Of a DNA stretch of 64,000 nucleotides, positions 26,324-34,754 are shown one piece after another. Every line of letters begins with the position of its first letter. Within the stretch, counting starts at the first letter, position 1. The translations under genes and the position numbers were made by a program. Source of the stretch: PALSA-911 sp037442565 (GTDB taxonomy: Bacteria > Pseudomonadota > Alphaproteobacteria > Acetobacterales > Acetobacteraceae). Below the pieces are notes generated by a model. It was not told the origin of the DNA and did no database searches. It saw only the letters and a list, made by a program, of their open reading frames with translations. The stretch is taken from NCBI GenBank assembly GCA_037442565.1, contig JBBIQA010000002.1, positions 1 through 64,000 of the forward strand. The letters run 5' to 3'.

Positions 26324-27976
26324 ATGGCCGAACTCACGGGCTCCGAAATCCTGGCAAAATGCCTGAAGAAGGAGGGCATCGAGGATCTGTTCTTCATCAT
26401 GGGCGGCCCGATGCTGCTGGCCGAGGCCACCTGCGTGAAGGAAGGCATCCGCATGATCGACGTCCGCCACGAACAGGCGGCCGCCTTCATGTGCCAGGCC
26501 TATAGCCGCCTGCTGCAAAAACCCAGCGTCTGCATGGCCGCCTCCGGCCCCGGCGTCACCAATTTGATCACGGGCATCGCCAACGCCATGATCGATTGCT
26601 GCCCCGTCGTCGCCATCGGCGGTTCCAGCCCGATCAGCCAGTTCGGCCGCCAGGTCTTCCAGGAAATCGACCAGGTCGAACTGATGCGCGGCTGCACCAA
26701 GCACGTGGACCGCATCCACAACCTCAAGCGCATCCCCCAGCAGGTGAACTTCGCCATCCAGAAGGCGATGTCCGGCAAGCCCGGCCCGGTCTATCTCGAT
26801 TTCCCCGGCGACATCCTCTACCAGAAGATCGAGGAATCCGAAGTGGATTGGAGCTTCGCCGGCCGGCCGCTGCTGGAAAGCCGCCCCCTCGGCGATCCGC
26901 GCCAGGTATCCAAGCTCGTCGATGCCCTGGCCAAAGCGAAACAGCCTTTGATCGTCTCCGGCAGCGGCGTGATCTGGTCCCAGGCGTGGGAAGAAATGCA
27001 CAAGCTGGTCGACGCCGCCGGCATCCCCTTCTACACCACCCCGCAGGGCCGCGGCGTGGTGCCCGATGACCACCCGTACTGCTACCTGTCGATGCGCTCC
27101 GCGGCCTTCCGCGACGCCGACCTCATCCTCGTGCTCGGCACAAGAATGAACTACATCATCGGCCACGCCTCGCCGCCGCGTTTCGGCGGCAACGCGATCA
27201 TCTCCCGTATCGACATCGACCCCGCCGAAATCGCCACCGCCGCGCGCTACGTCGACATTCCCATCGTCGGTGACGTCAAGCAGGTACTCAACCAACTCCT
27301 GGACGGCCTGAAGGGCAAAGTCACCGCCGACAGCTACAAGGCCTGGCGCGGCAAGCTCGCGGAAGGCGAGGCGGCCAAGCGCGCCGGCGCCGGCGCCAAC
27401 AAATATGCCGAGGACGGCGACATCCACCCCGTCCGCATGCTCGAAGAAGTCCGCGACTTCATGGACCGCGACGCCATCCTGTGCGTGGACGGCCAGGAAA
27501 CCCTGAACTATGGCCGCCAGACCATGCCCACCTTCGCCCCCGGCCACCGCCTGAACTCCGGCCCCTTCGGCACCATGGGCGTCGGCCTGCCCTTCGGCGT
27601 GGGCGCCAAGGTGGCCAAGCCAAACACCCAGGTGATCGTCGTGCACGGCGACGGCTCGCTCGGCCTGAACGCGATGGAGCTCGACACCGCCATCCGCCAC
27701 AAGATCCCCATCCTCGTCGTCGTCAGCCTGAACGGCGGCTGGACCGGCGACCCCAAGCGCGAAAAGCCCGGCCGCGATCTTGGTTACACGCGGTTCGACA
27801 AGATGTGCGAGGCGCTCGGCGGCTACGGCGAATATGTCACCAAACCCGAGGAAATCCGCCCCGCCCTGGAACGCGCCAAGGCCAAGGTGAACGAAGGCAT
27901 GGTGGCGCTGGTAAACGTCCGCACCGACTACCGGGCGCGGTTTGCCGGTGTGGCCTTCTCCGACTACTCAACCTGA
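26324..27976 (+). CDS. ThDP-dependent enzyme (acetolactate synthase/oxalyl-CoA decarboxylase/2-hydroxyacyl-CoA lyase superfamily)
   Basis: The 550-residue protein has the three-domain ThDP layout. The PYR domain carries the catalytic Glu50 in VRHEQAAAFMCQAYSR, with AASGPGVTNLITGIANAMID. A central domain contains IVSGSGVIWSQAWEEM. The PP domain carries VHGDGSLGLNAMELDTA and NGGW for Mg-ThDP binding. The exact activity is not decided by motifs. The upstream CoA-transferase favours a CoA-thioester lyase or decarboxylase over acetolactate synthase. A perfect 10-bp hairpin follows its stop. Confidence 0.88.
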   Translation: MAELTGSEILAKCLKKEGIEDLFFIMGGPMLLAEATCVKEGIRMIDVRHEQAAAFMCQAYSRLLQKPSVCMAASGPGVTNLITGIANAMIDCCPVVAIGGSSPISQFGRQVFQEIDQVELMRGCTKHVDRIHNLKRIPQQVNFAIQKAMSGKPGPVYLDFPGDILYQKIEESEVDWSFAGRPLLESRPLGDPRQVSKLVDALAKAKQPLIVSGSGVIWSQAWEEMHKLVDAAGIPFYTTPQGRGVVPDDHPYCYLSMRSAAFRDADLILVLGTRMNYIIGHASPPRFGGNAIISRIDIDPAEIATAARYVDIPIVGDVKQVLNQLLDGLKGKVTADSYKAWRGKLAEGEAAKRAGAGANKYAEDGDIHPVRMLEEVRDFMDRDAILCVDGQETLNYGRQTMPTFAPGHRLNSGPFGTMGVGLPFGVGAKVAKPNTQVIVVHGDGSLGLNAMELDTAIRHKIPILVVVSLNGGWTGDPKREKPGRDLGYTRFDKMCEALGGYGEYVTKPEEIRPALERAKAKVNEGMVALVNVRTDYRARFAGVAFSDYST

Positions 27977-27985
27977 TCGCCGTAG

Positions 27986-28010
27986 GGTGGGATGCCCTTT
28001 GCATCCCACC
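27986..28010. repeat. Perfect 10-bp palindromic hairpin between convergent genes
   Basis: GGTGGGATGC and GCATCCCACC form a 10-bp stem around a 5-nt loop, just after the ThDP gene stop and 28 bp before the convergent dioxygenase stop. The flanking CGTAGG and the shape resemble repetitive extragenic palindromes. It can also serve as a bidirectional terminator. I see no second copy in the window. Confidence 0.6.
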
Positions 28011-28037
28011 GCCTTCCCGACGCGGCAACAACTCCGC

Positions 28038-28877
28038 TCATCCGGGGACCGAAACCTCCTTGATCGACACCCGCCAATGGATCCGATCCTCCTCCGGCGG
28101 ATAATCCCCGGCCGCCTTGTGCACCGAGCACCGGTTGTCCCAGATCACGATATCCCCGACCCGCCATTGATGCCGGAACTCGGCCTCCGGCTGGATCATG
28201 TATCCCGTCAGTTCCTCGATCGTATCGTCGCTCTCCTGTTTCTCGAACCCTTCCAGAAACAGGATCTTGCCCGGATCGAAATACAAGGATTTCCGTCCCG
28301 TCTCGGAATGGGTGCGAAGGATCGGATGATACGCCGGCGGCCGGTTTCGGTCCTCCGGGTTCAGCAGCGCATTGGACTGCCGCCGCCCGCCATAGGTGAA
28401 CGCCCCGCGCACCCCCTCCAGCCGTTGCTTCAGCCGTTCCGGCAGCGCCGCATAGGCCGCATACATGTTGGAAAACAGCGTGTCGCCGCCGGTGGAGGGA
28501 ATGGCGATGCCATAAAGCTGCGTCGCCTTGAACGGCATCTCGTCATAGGCGCCATCGGTGTGCCAGCCCTCCGCGCCGCGGCGATACACCTCCGGGATCA
28601 GTTTCCCATCCGGCCCGAACTTGTTGATCCCGAGCATCGTGATCTCCGGATACTCCGGATGGCGCGTGCTCTTGGACGGATGCGGCTCGATATGCCCAAA
28701 GCGCCGACTGTACCTCAGGAAATCGTCGATCGTTAGTTCCTGGCCGGGCACCACGATCACGTTGTAATCCAGCCAGGCCTGATAGATCGGCGCGAACCCG
28801 GGATCGTCCAGGGTTTTGACATCGACCCCGCGAATTTCGGCGCCGATCTGCGGACCCAGGCGACGGATTTCCACCAT
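28038..28877 (-). CDS. TauD/TfdA family Fe(II)/2-oxoglutarate dioxygenase
   Basis: The 279-residue dioxygenase has its iron triad readable as His and Asp in GWHTDGAYDEMP and the distal His in DNRCSVHKAAGDYP. The 2-oxoglutarate-binding Arg is in HWRVSIKEV. N-terminal IGAEIRGVD and the helix before RFGHIEPHP fit the TauD group. It would hydroxylate a substrate, often releasing sulfite or glyoxylate in relatives. The ATG at 28877 is chosen; the frame is open to 28928. It is a single gene, convergent with the ThDP enzyme and divergent from the epimerase. Confidence 0.9.
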   Translation of the reverse strand: MVEIRRLGPQIGAEIRGVDVKTLDDPGFAPIYQAWLDYNVIVVPGQELTIDDFLRYSRRFGHIEPHPSKSTRHPEYPEITMLGINKFGPDGKLIPEVYRRGAEGWHTDGAYDEMPFKATQLYGIAIPSTGGDTLFSNMYAAYAALPERLKQRLEGVRGAFTYGGRRQSNALLNPEDRNRPPAYHPILRTHSETGRKSLYFDPGKILFLEGFEKQESDDTIEELTGYMIQPEAEFRHQWRVGDIVIWDNRCSVHKAAGDYPPEEDRIHWRVSIKEVSVPG

Positions 28878-29039
28878 CGGTCGCTTCCCCCTGTCTGTTG
28901 CCGGACCCGGTTGCCTCCGGGTCTCCACGAACCGGAACTATGCGCCGCACACGCGACCCTGTCACCGTTGAACCTTCGCCAATACTCGCGCACGATGCGC
29001 CCAGACTGAATCTGGGACAACAACCGGAAGGGAATGGAA

Positions 29040-29978
29040 ATGTCGGTATTCGTGATCGGCGGGGCGGGGTTCATCGGGATCCGGGTCATTCCGCTATTGG
29101 TGGCCCGCGGCGAAACGGTGGTCTGCATGGACATCAACACCAACGCAGCGCCCTTCGCGTCGCTCGGCGACAAAGTGAGCGTGGTGCGCGGCGACGTGAC
29201 CCAGTTCGACGATGTCATGTCGACGATGGCCGCCGCCAAACCGGACCGCGTCATGAATCTGTCCTACCACATCGGCAGCGACCTCGCCCCGCACGTCGCC
29301 ATGAAGCTGAACGTGCTCGGCATGGATAATTGTTTCGAGGCGGCGCGCATCCTCGGCGTGAAGCACGTGGTCTACGCCAGTTCGCTCGCCGTCAGCGGCC
29401 AGCAGAAGAACTTCGGCGAGCGCACGGTGAACGAGGATGATTTCCGCCACGGCAACGTGCAATACGCCATGCACAAGATCTTCAACGAATGGCAGGCGCA
29501 GGACTATTCCGAGAAATACGGCATGATGATCACCGGCGTCCGCCCGGCCAACGTCACCGGCCCGGACAAACTGCGCGGCTCGGTGGACCATGTGAACTGC
29601 ATCACCCAGCCGGCCCGCGGCAAGCCGGTGTCGTTTCCATTCAAGGACGCGATGCGCATCCCCATCCATGTGAACGACATCGCCGAGGTGTTCGCCCGCG
29701 TGCTGCTGGCCGACAAGCCGGCCCACCGCATCTACAATTCCGGCGGCCATACGATCAGCCTGGGCGAGCTTGCCGACATGGTGCGTGGCTTCCTGCCGGA
29801 TGCCCAGATCAGCTTCGAGAAGGAGACCGGCGGCAAGGAGATCTCCGGTAACTACCTGATCGACAATTCCCGCCTGATCCAGGAATTCTCCCTGCAATAC
29901 CGCCCGTTCCGCGAACGGGTGCTGCAGATCATCAACGACGTGCGGGCGCAGGAAGGCTTGCCGCTGGTGGCCGGCTGA
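29040..29978 (+). CDS. NAD(P)-dependent epimerase/dehydratase (extended SDR)
   Basis: The 312-residue extended short-chain dehydrogenase has the Rossmann motif VIGGAGFIG (residues 5-13), a Ser in VYASSLAVSG and the catalytic Y-x-x-x-K as YAMHK. The later segment ITGVRPANVTGPD and the C-terminal IYNSGGHTISLGEL complete the family pattern. It resembles nucleoside-diphosphate-sugar epimerases, though the substrate is unknown. The ATG at 29040 lies a good distance from GGAAGGGA at 29026-29033; the ATG at 29034 would abut it. Confidence 0.88.
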   Translation: MSVFVIGGAGFIGIRVIPLLVARGETVVCMDINTNAAPFASLGDKVSVVRGDVTQFDDVMSTMAAAKPDRVMNLSYHIGSDLAPHVAMKLNVLGMDNCFEAARILGVKHVVYASSLAVSGQQKNFGERTVNEDDFRHGNVQYAMHKIFNEWQAQDYSEKYGMMITGVRPANVTGPDKLRGSVDHVNCITQPARGKPVSFPFKDAMRIPIHVNDIAEVFARVLLADKPAHRIYNSGGHTISLGELADMVRGFLPDAQISFEKETGGKEISGNYLIDNSRLIQEFSLQYRPFRERVLQIINDVRAQEGLPLVAG

Positions 29979-30095
29979 AGGCGTAATCTTCTTGCCTTGC
30001 CGACGCGGCCGGGCCTAATGTTGCAATGCAGCACAGGGAGGCGTCCTTCACACCAGGCGGGTCTGCTGCGGGCCCGGCATTGGAAGGGCATCTGT

Positions 30096-30287
30096 ATGAC
30101 CGGTTACGAAGACATGGGTGAAAACCTGCTTCTGGCCATGGAGGGACACCGGCAGATCGCCGTTGCCCTGGCCGAGAGCCTCTCCACCGCCATGGTCCGG
30201 TTGCGACAATGGATCGCCGGGCCGCACCGGTCGCACCGGCCGCACCGGTCGCACCGGTCGCACCGGTCGGCCTCGTCGCCGACTTGA
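30096..30287 (+). CDS. Small protein with His/Arg/Ser repeat tail
   Basis: The predicted 63-residue protein begins MTGYEDMGENLLLAMEGHRQ. The first 40 residues form a plausible amphipathic helix. The tail repeats HRS/HRP because of five 9-bp units (30224-30268). The ATG at 30096 follows GGAAGGG at 30083-30089 with good spacing, the main reason to call it. Its stop shares TTGA with a possible TTG start of the phosphatase, which suggests coupling. The role is unknown. Confidence 0.5.
   Translation: MTGYEDMGENLLLAMEGHRQIAVALAESLSTAMVRLRQWIAGPHRSHRPHRSHRSHRSASSPT
30224..30268 (+). repeat. Five 9-bp tandem repeats (GCACCGGTC)
   Basis: Units at 30224, 30233, 30242, 30251 and 30260, with one variant (GCACCGGCC). 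They fall inside the small gene and, in another frame, inside the longer upstream reading of the phosphatase gene (APVAPVAPV). The unit of nine keeps both frames open. Confidence 0.9.
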
Positions 30288-30814
30288 AGATCGCCCTGGT
30301 TCGCCATCCTGCCCCGTCGATCGGGGCAGGTATCTGCTACGGCCGGCTGGATGTAGGCCTGAGCCCGGACGGGCTTTCCGCCGTTCCGGGCATCGTCCGC
30401 CAGCTGGCCGATTTTCCGGTGCGGAAGGTATGGAGCAGCCCGGCACGGCGTTGCCTGACGCTTGCGGACGCAATGTCCGCGAAAGGACGGCCACCCAGGC
30501 ATGCGGATGAGCGGCTGCAGGAGCTGGATTTCGGCGCCTGGGAAGGCGCGCGATGGGACGACATGCCCCGTGAGCCGCTCGATCGCTGGGCCGCCGATCC
30601 GCTGGGCTTTGCGCCGCCGCAGGGCGAGAGCGGCGCGGCGTTGATCGCACGGGTCCGGTCGTTTCATGCGCATCTTGTCCGGGATCGGCAGGATTGCGTG
30701 GTGGTGTCGCATGGCGGGCCGTTGAAGGTGCTGTCGGCCCTGCTGCGCGGCACGAAAGTGGACCTTCTGGCCAAGGCGCCCGCATTCGGCTGGATCGACG
30801 TGATTACCTGCTGA
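30284..30814 (+). CDS. Alpha-ribazole phosphatase-like histidine phosphatase (CobC type)
   Basis: The histidine phosphatase superfamily protein is about 176 residues. The catalytic motif is ALVRHPAPSIG, and ICYGRLDVGLS matches the CYGRTDVPL-like motif of alpha-ribazole-5'-phosphate phosphatases. VWSSPARRC and VVVSHGGPLK supply the remaining phosphate-pocket residues. It would remove phosphate from the lower-ligand nucleotide at the end of cobalamin assembly. The start is uncertain: the TTG at 30284 overlaps the previous stop, while the ATG at 30209 would add an Ala/Pro repeat tail. It ends 4 bp from the convergent cobS stop. Confidence 0.8.
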   Translation: MKIALVRHPAPSIGAGICYGRLDVGLSPDGLSAVPGIVRQLADFPVRKVWSSPARRCLTLADAMSAKGRPPRHADERLQELDFGAWEGARWDDMPREPLDRWAADPLGFAPPQGESGAALIARVRSFHAHLVRDRQDCVVVSHGGPLKVLSALLRGTKVDLLAKAPAFGWIDVITC

Positions 30815-30818
30815 ACGC

Positions 30819-31568
30819 CTACGCCGCGAGTGCGGTGAGCACGAGACATTCCACAACGATCTCGGTCGCCCCCAGCACGTCGCCGGTGTAGCCGCCGATC
30901 TGCCGGCGCGCCAGCAACGCCATGAAAGCCGTGCCGATCAGGGCCGAGGCGATCGCGCGAAATGCCACCGGCACGCCGAGGAGAACCCCCGCCGCCAGCA
31001 GCGCAATGGCAAGTCCGCTCGCCGCCGGGCCGGCGGGAACCCGCCCGAGCGAGGCGCCCAGCCCGTCCGTGCGGGCCGGTTGCAACGCCAGCAACAGAAC
31101 GATCATCGCCGCCCGGCCGAGTGCCCCGGCCACGATCAGGCCGATCAGCACGGCGCCTGGCGCCGCCATCGCGGCAATGGCGCCGCCGCGCAGTCCCAGC
31201 GACAGGATCAGCGCTATGGCGCCATAACTGCCGATGCGGCTGTCGCGCATGATCTCCAGCTTGCGGTCCCGCCCGCTCCCGCCGCCGAAGCCGTCGGCAG
31301 TGTCCGCCAGCCCGTCCTCATGCAAGCCCCCGGTGATCAGCATCAGGGCCGCCAGCGTCCAGCCGGCCGCCAGCGCGGGCGGCATGCCGAACCAGGCGGC
31401 GAGCCAGTACACGATGCCGCCCAGCAACCCGACCTTCAGTCCGACGACCGGATAGGCCCAGACGCAGCCCGCATGGTTCACCGCCGCGCCGGGCGGCAGG
31501 AATGGCCCGACCGGCAGGCGCGTCAGCAGCCCGAAGGCGGCGGCCAGTTCATCCAGAAGGCGTTTCAC
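30819..31568 (-). CDS. cobS: Adenosylcobinamide-GDP ribazoletransferase CobS
   Basis: The 249-residue polytopic membrane enzyme joins adenosylcobinamide-GDP and alpha-ribazole to give cobalamin. It starts FGLLTRLPVG and contains the metal/substrate motif GGLHEDGLADTADGFGGG, followed by KLEIMRDSRIGSYGAIAL, both hallmarks. About six hydrophobic helices follow. The GTG at 31568 overlaps the cobT stop as GTGA, so the two are translationally coupled. The P. denitrificans gene name for this enzyme is cobV; cobS is the Salmonella name. Confidence 0.95.
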   Translation of the reverse strand: MKRLLDELAAAFGLLTRLPVGPFLPPGAAVNHAGCVWAYPVVGLKVGLLGGIVYWLAAWFGMPPALAAGWTLAALMLITGGLHEDGLADTADGFGGGSGRDRKLEIMRDSRIGSYGAIALILSLGLRGGAIAAMAAPGAVLIGLIVAGALGRAAMIVLLLALQPARTDGLGASLGRVPAGPAASGLAIALLAAGVLLGVPVAFRAIASALIGTAFMALLARRQIGGYTGDVLGATEIVVECLVLTALAA

Positions 31569-32520
31569 GCGCGGTCGGTCACGCCGGCCTGTGCGAAGGT
31601 CGCCATGCCCTGGTGGCAAACGAGCGCGGCGCGCAGCAGCAGAACCGCGACCGCGGCCCCGGAGGCCTCGCCCAGGCGCATGCCCAGATCGAGCAGCGGT
31701 ACCATGCCCAGCGCGTCCACCAATCCGCGATGCCCGGCTTCGGCGGACACATGCGCGATCGTCGCATGATCCAGCCCGCCCGCCGCCAGCCTGGCCAGCG
31801 GTGCCGCCGCGGCGGTGCAGACAAAGCCATCCAGCAGCACCGGGATCGCCCGGTGGCGCGCCGCCAACGTGGCGCCGAGGATCGCCGCCAGCTCGCGCCC
31901 GCCGAGTGCCGCGGCAACCAGCAGCGGATCGTGCAACAATCCCGCGTGCCTCGCCAACCCGGCGTCGATCGCGCCGATCTTGCGCGCCAGTCCGGCATCG
32001 TCGACGCCGGTGCCGCGCCCGGCCCAGCGCGCGCCATCGCCGCCGAACAGCGCGGCGGCGAGCGCCGCTCCGGCGCTGGTGTTGCCGATGCCCATCTCCC
32101 CCAGGCACAGCAGATCGATGCCTGGCTCCACCGCCTCGTAACCGGCGGAAACCGCCCGCAGAAACTCGGCCTCGTCCATCGCCGGAACGACGGTGAAATC
32201 GGCCGTCGGTGCATCAAGCTCGATCGGGATCACCCGCAGCTTCGCCTGGGCAAGGTCGGCCAGTTGGTTGATCGCCGCCCCCCCGGCGGAAAAATTCGCC
32301 ACCATCTGGCCGGTCACGGCCGGCGGGTAGGGCGAAACCCCGCGTGCGACAACGCCATGGTTGCCGGCGAAGACGATCACCTCCACCCGATCCAGCCGCG
32401 GCATCGCGCGCCCCTGCCAGCGCCCGAGCCAGGCAGCCAATTGTTCCAGCCGGCCCAGGCTGCCAGGCGGCTTGGTCAGGGTCTGCTGGCGCGCCTGCAC
32501 GGCGGCTTCCGCCACGGCAT
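31565..32520 (-). CDS. cobT: Nicotinate-nucleotide--dimethylbenzimidazole phosphoribosyltransferase CobT (N-terminus lost in gap)
   Basis: The 318 visible codons begin just before LTKPPGSLGRLEQLA, which normally lies about residue 35. VIVFAGNHGVVARGVSPYP, LLCLGEMGIGNTSAGAAL and the catalytic-Glu region HVSAEAGHRGLVDALG follow. The enzyme makes alpha-ribazole 5'-phosphate from dimethylbenzimidazole. About 20-30 N-terminal residues lie in the N run at 32521-32620; a GTG visible at 32515 is unlikely to be the true start. In P. denitrificans naming this is cobU. Confidence 0.92.
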
Positions 32521-32620
32521 NNNNNNNNNNNNNNNNNNNNNNNNNNNNNNNNNNNNNNNNNNNNNNNNNNNNNNNNNNNNNNNNNNNNNNNNNNNNNNNN
32601 NNNNNNNNNNNNNNNNNNNN
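32521..32620. other. Assembly gap (100 N)
   Basis: Exactly 100 N between cobT and cobB. About 110 residues of CobB and 20-30 of CobT are missing, so at least 400 bp is absent and a further small gene could be hidden. Confidence 0.95.
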
Positions 32621-33594
32621 TGCACCGGGCGGGTCGTTCCGAAATCGGCCAGCCCGGATTTGAACCGGCTGGCGGCGGCCAGCCGCGCGGCGTGCAGTTC
32701 CGGATAGCCGCCCGGCAACCAGCAGGCATCGCAGCTATCGGGCGGCGCTTCGTCGGCCAGTGGCGAAAAGGTCAGGATCTCCGCCCCGGCCCGGCGCCAG
32801 GCCTGCAGCAGATGGGCATAGACGAAGCTGAACGCGGCATCCGATGCCAGGGCAATGCGCTGTCCGGGCGGAGGTAGCGTCCGAACCGGTCCGTGCGGAT
32901 CGGCGGCTATCGGCGCCGCACAGGCAAGGATCGCGTCCAGATCCAACTCGCGCTCCGCCAGATCGGCAAGCCGGTCCAGATAGGCCGCGAGCCCGCCATG
33001 TTCTCCGGCCTGCACCAGCCCGAGATGGCGTTCCGGCAGGCCGATCGCGGGATCGCGCATCACGCAGCCCAGCACCGGAACGCCGGCGGCGGCGATCGCC
33101 GCGCCGGCGCCGTCCCGATGGCGCGGGCTGGCGGCGCGGTTCAGCACCACGCCGCACACACGCACCTGCGGATCGTAGGTCGCAAACCCGTGCGCCACGG
33201 CGGCGGCGGATTGGGACTGCCCGCTCACATCCAGCACCAGCACGACCGGCAAGCCGAAGCGCGCCGCCAGGTCGGCGCCGGTGCCGTGCCGTCCCGGTTC
33301 GCCGCCAACGCCGTCGAACAGGCCCATCGCGGATTCGATCACGAACAGATCGGCCCCGGCGGCGGCATCGGCCGCGATCCATGTCAGCAGGGCGGGCGGC
33401 ATGGCCCAGCTATCCAGATTGACGCTCGGCGCCCCGCTGGCGGCGGCATGAAACGCGGGGTCGATATAGTCCGGCCCGGACTTGCCGGCGCGTACCACAA
33501 GGCCACGCCGGCGCAGGGCGGCGATCAGCGCCAGAGTGACCGTGGTCTTGCCGCTGCCCGAACGCGGGGCGGCGATGATCAGGCCCCGCGTCAT
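32621..33594 (-). CDS. cobB: Cobyrinate a,c-diamide synthase CobB (C-terminus lost in gap)
   Basis: The visible 324 residues include the P-loop AAPRSGSGKTTVTLALI near the N-terminus, GKSGPDYIDPAFH, ESAMGLFDGVGG and the start of the class I glutamine amidotransferase domain ending at CWLPGGYPELHA. The nucleophilic Cys and catalytic His of that domain fall in the N run. The enzyme amidates the a and c carboxylates of (hydrogeno)byrinate using glutamine and ATP. The start ATG lies only 20 bp from the divergent cbiD start. Total length should be about 435 residues. Confidence 0.93.
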
Positions 33595-33614
33595 GCCGCC
33601 GCGCCCCCGCCGCC

Positions 33615-34754
33615 GTGACACCGCCGGAGCGGGCCGATATAGAGGATGCCGTGCAGAATGAGCGTCCGCTTCGCCGTGGCTGGACCACGGGCGCCTGCGC
33701 CACCGCGGCGGCCAAGGCTGCCTGCGTGGCGCTCCGCACCGGCGCGTTCCCCGATCCCGTCGAGATCACCCTGCCGCGCGGCGGCCACACGACCTTCGTG
33801 CTGGCGGAAGCCAGCCTGACCGCCGGCAGCGCGACCGCGGGCGTGGTGAAGGACGCCGGCGACGACCCCGACGTAACCCACGGCGCCCTGGTCCGCGCCA
33901 CCCTCCAGCGCGGCGCGCCCGGCTCCGGTATCCTGTTCCGCGCCGGTCCCGGCGTCGGCACGGTCACGCGGCCCGGCCTGCCGATCCCGCCGGGCGAGCC
34001 CGCCATCAACCCCATCCCACGCCAGATGATCCGCACCGCCCTGGCCGAGGCGACGGGGCACGACAATCCCGACCTGATCGTGGAAATCTCCATCCCCGAT
34101 GGCGAGACCCTGGCGCAGAGCACGCTGAACCCTCGACTCGGCATTGTCGGCGGCCTGTCGATCCTCGGCACCACCGGCATCGTCATCCCGTTTTCCTGCG
34201 CCGCCTGGATCGACAGCATCCATCGCGGCATAGACGTCGCCCGCGCGATCGGCCTGGACCACATCGCCGGCGCCACCGGGCGCAACTCCGAACTGGCGGC
34301 GCAGAAGCTGCACGGGCTGGAAGAAGCCGCGCTGATCGAAATGGGCGATTTCGTCGGCGGCATGCTGAAATACCTGCGCACGCATCCGGTTGCACGCGTG
34401 ACCATCGCCGGCGGCGTGGCGAAGATGACCAAGCTGGCGCAGGGCCGGTTCGACCTGCATTCCAAGCGCGGCGCGGTGGATTTTTCCGCCATGGCCGCGC
34501 TGGCCGGCGGCTCTCCCGCCCTTACCGCCGCCATCGCCGGGGCCAACACCGCCGCCGAGGCCTTCACCCTGGCGCAAGCGGAGGGCCTCGCCCTTGGCGA
34601 CAAGGTCGCCGCCCTGGCCTGGAAGACCGCCGCCGATGTGCTGGAAGGGTCCGGGATCGAGCTGGAAATCCTGCTGTTCGACGCGGCGGGCACGCTGGCC
34701 GGACGCGCCGGGTTCCGGCCGGTTCATGGCGCGCCCCGAAAGCGGCGCCGATAG
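33615..34754 (+). CDS. cbiD: Cobalt-precorrin-5B C1-methyltransferase CbiD
   Basis: The 379-residue CbiD begins, after a short leader, with LRRGWTTGACATAAAKAA, the family's hallmark N-terminus. PRGGHTTF, AGPGVGTVTRPGL, IPRQMIR, STLNPRLGIVGGLSILGTTG and MLKYLRTHPVARVTIAGG follow. It performs the C1 methylation that CobF carries out in the P. denitrificans route, although the cluster otherwise looks aerobic (cobG, cobN). The start is GTG at 33615. Only 20 bp separates it from cobB, so its promoter and ribosome-binding site must overlap cobB sequence. The 3' end overlaps convergent cobM by 31 bp. Confidence 0.95.
   Translation: MTPPERADIEDAVQNERPLRRGWTTGACATAAAKAACVALRTGAFPDPVEITLPRGGHTTFVLAEASLTAGSATAGVVKDAGDDPDVTHGALVRATLQRGAPGSGILFRAGPGVGTVTRPGLPIPPGEPAINPIPRQMIRTALAEATGHDNPDLIVEISIPDGETLAQSTLNPRLGIVGGLSILGTTGIVIPFSCAAWIDSIHRGIDVARAIGLDHIAGATGRNSELAAQKLHGLEEAALIEMGDFVGGMLKYLRTHPVARVTIAGGVAKMTKLAQGRFDLHSKRGAVDFSAMAALAGGSPALTAAIAGANTAAEAFTLAQAEGLALGDKVAALAWKTAADVLEGSGIELEILLFDAAGTLAGRAGFRPVHGAPRKRRR

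Noticed and set aside
26126..27700. A 524-residue minus-strand frame opposite the ThDP enzyme
   Set aside because: It is an antisense shadow rich in Gly, Val and His with no recognisable motif, while the plus strand encodes a complete ThDP enzyme.
30224..30268. Short direct repeats as iterons or a CRISPR
   Set aside because: The 9-bp units have no spacers and lie inside coding sequence. They are a simple coding repeat.
31565..32515. GTG at 32515 as the real cobT start
   Set aside because: CobT normally has 20-30 residues before the KPPGSLG motif beyond what is visible, so the start lies in the gap.
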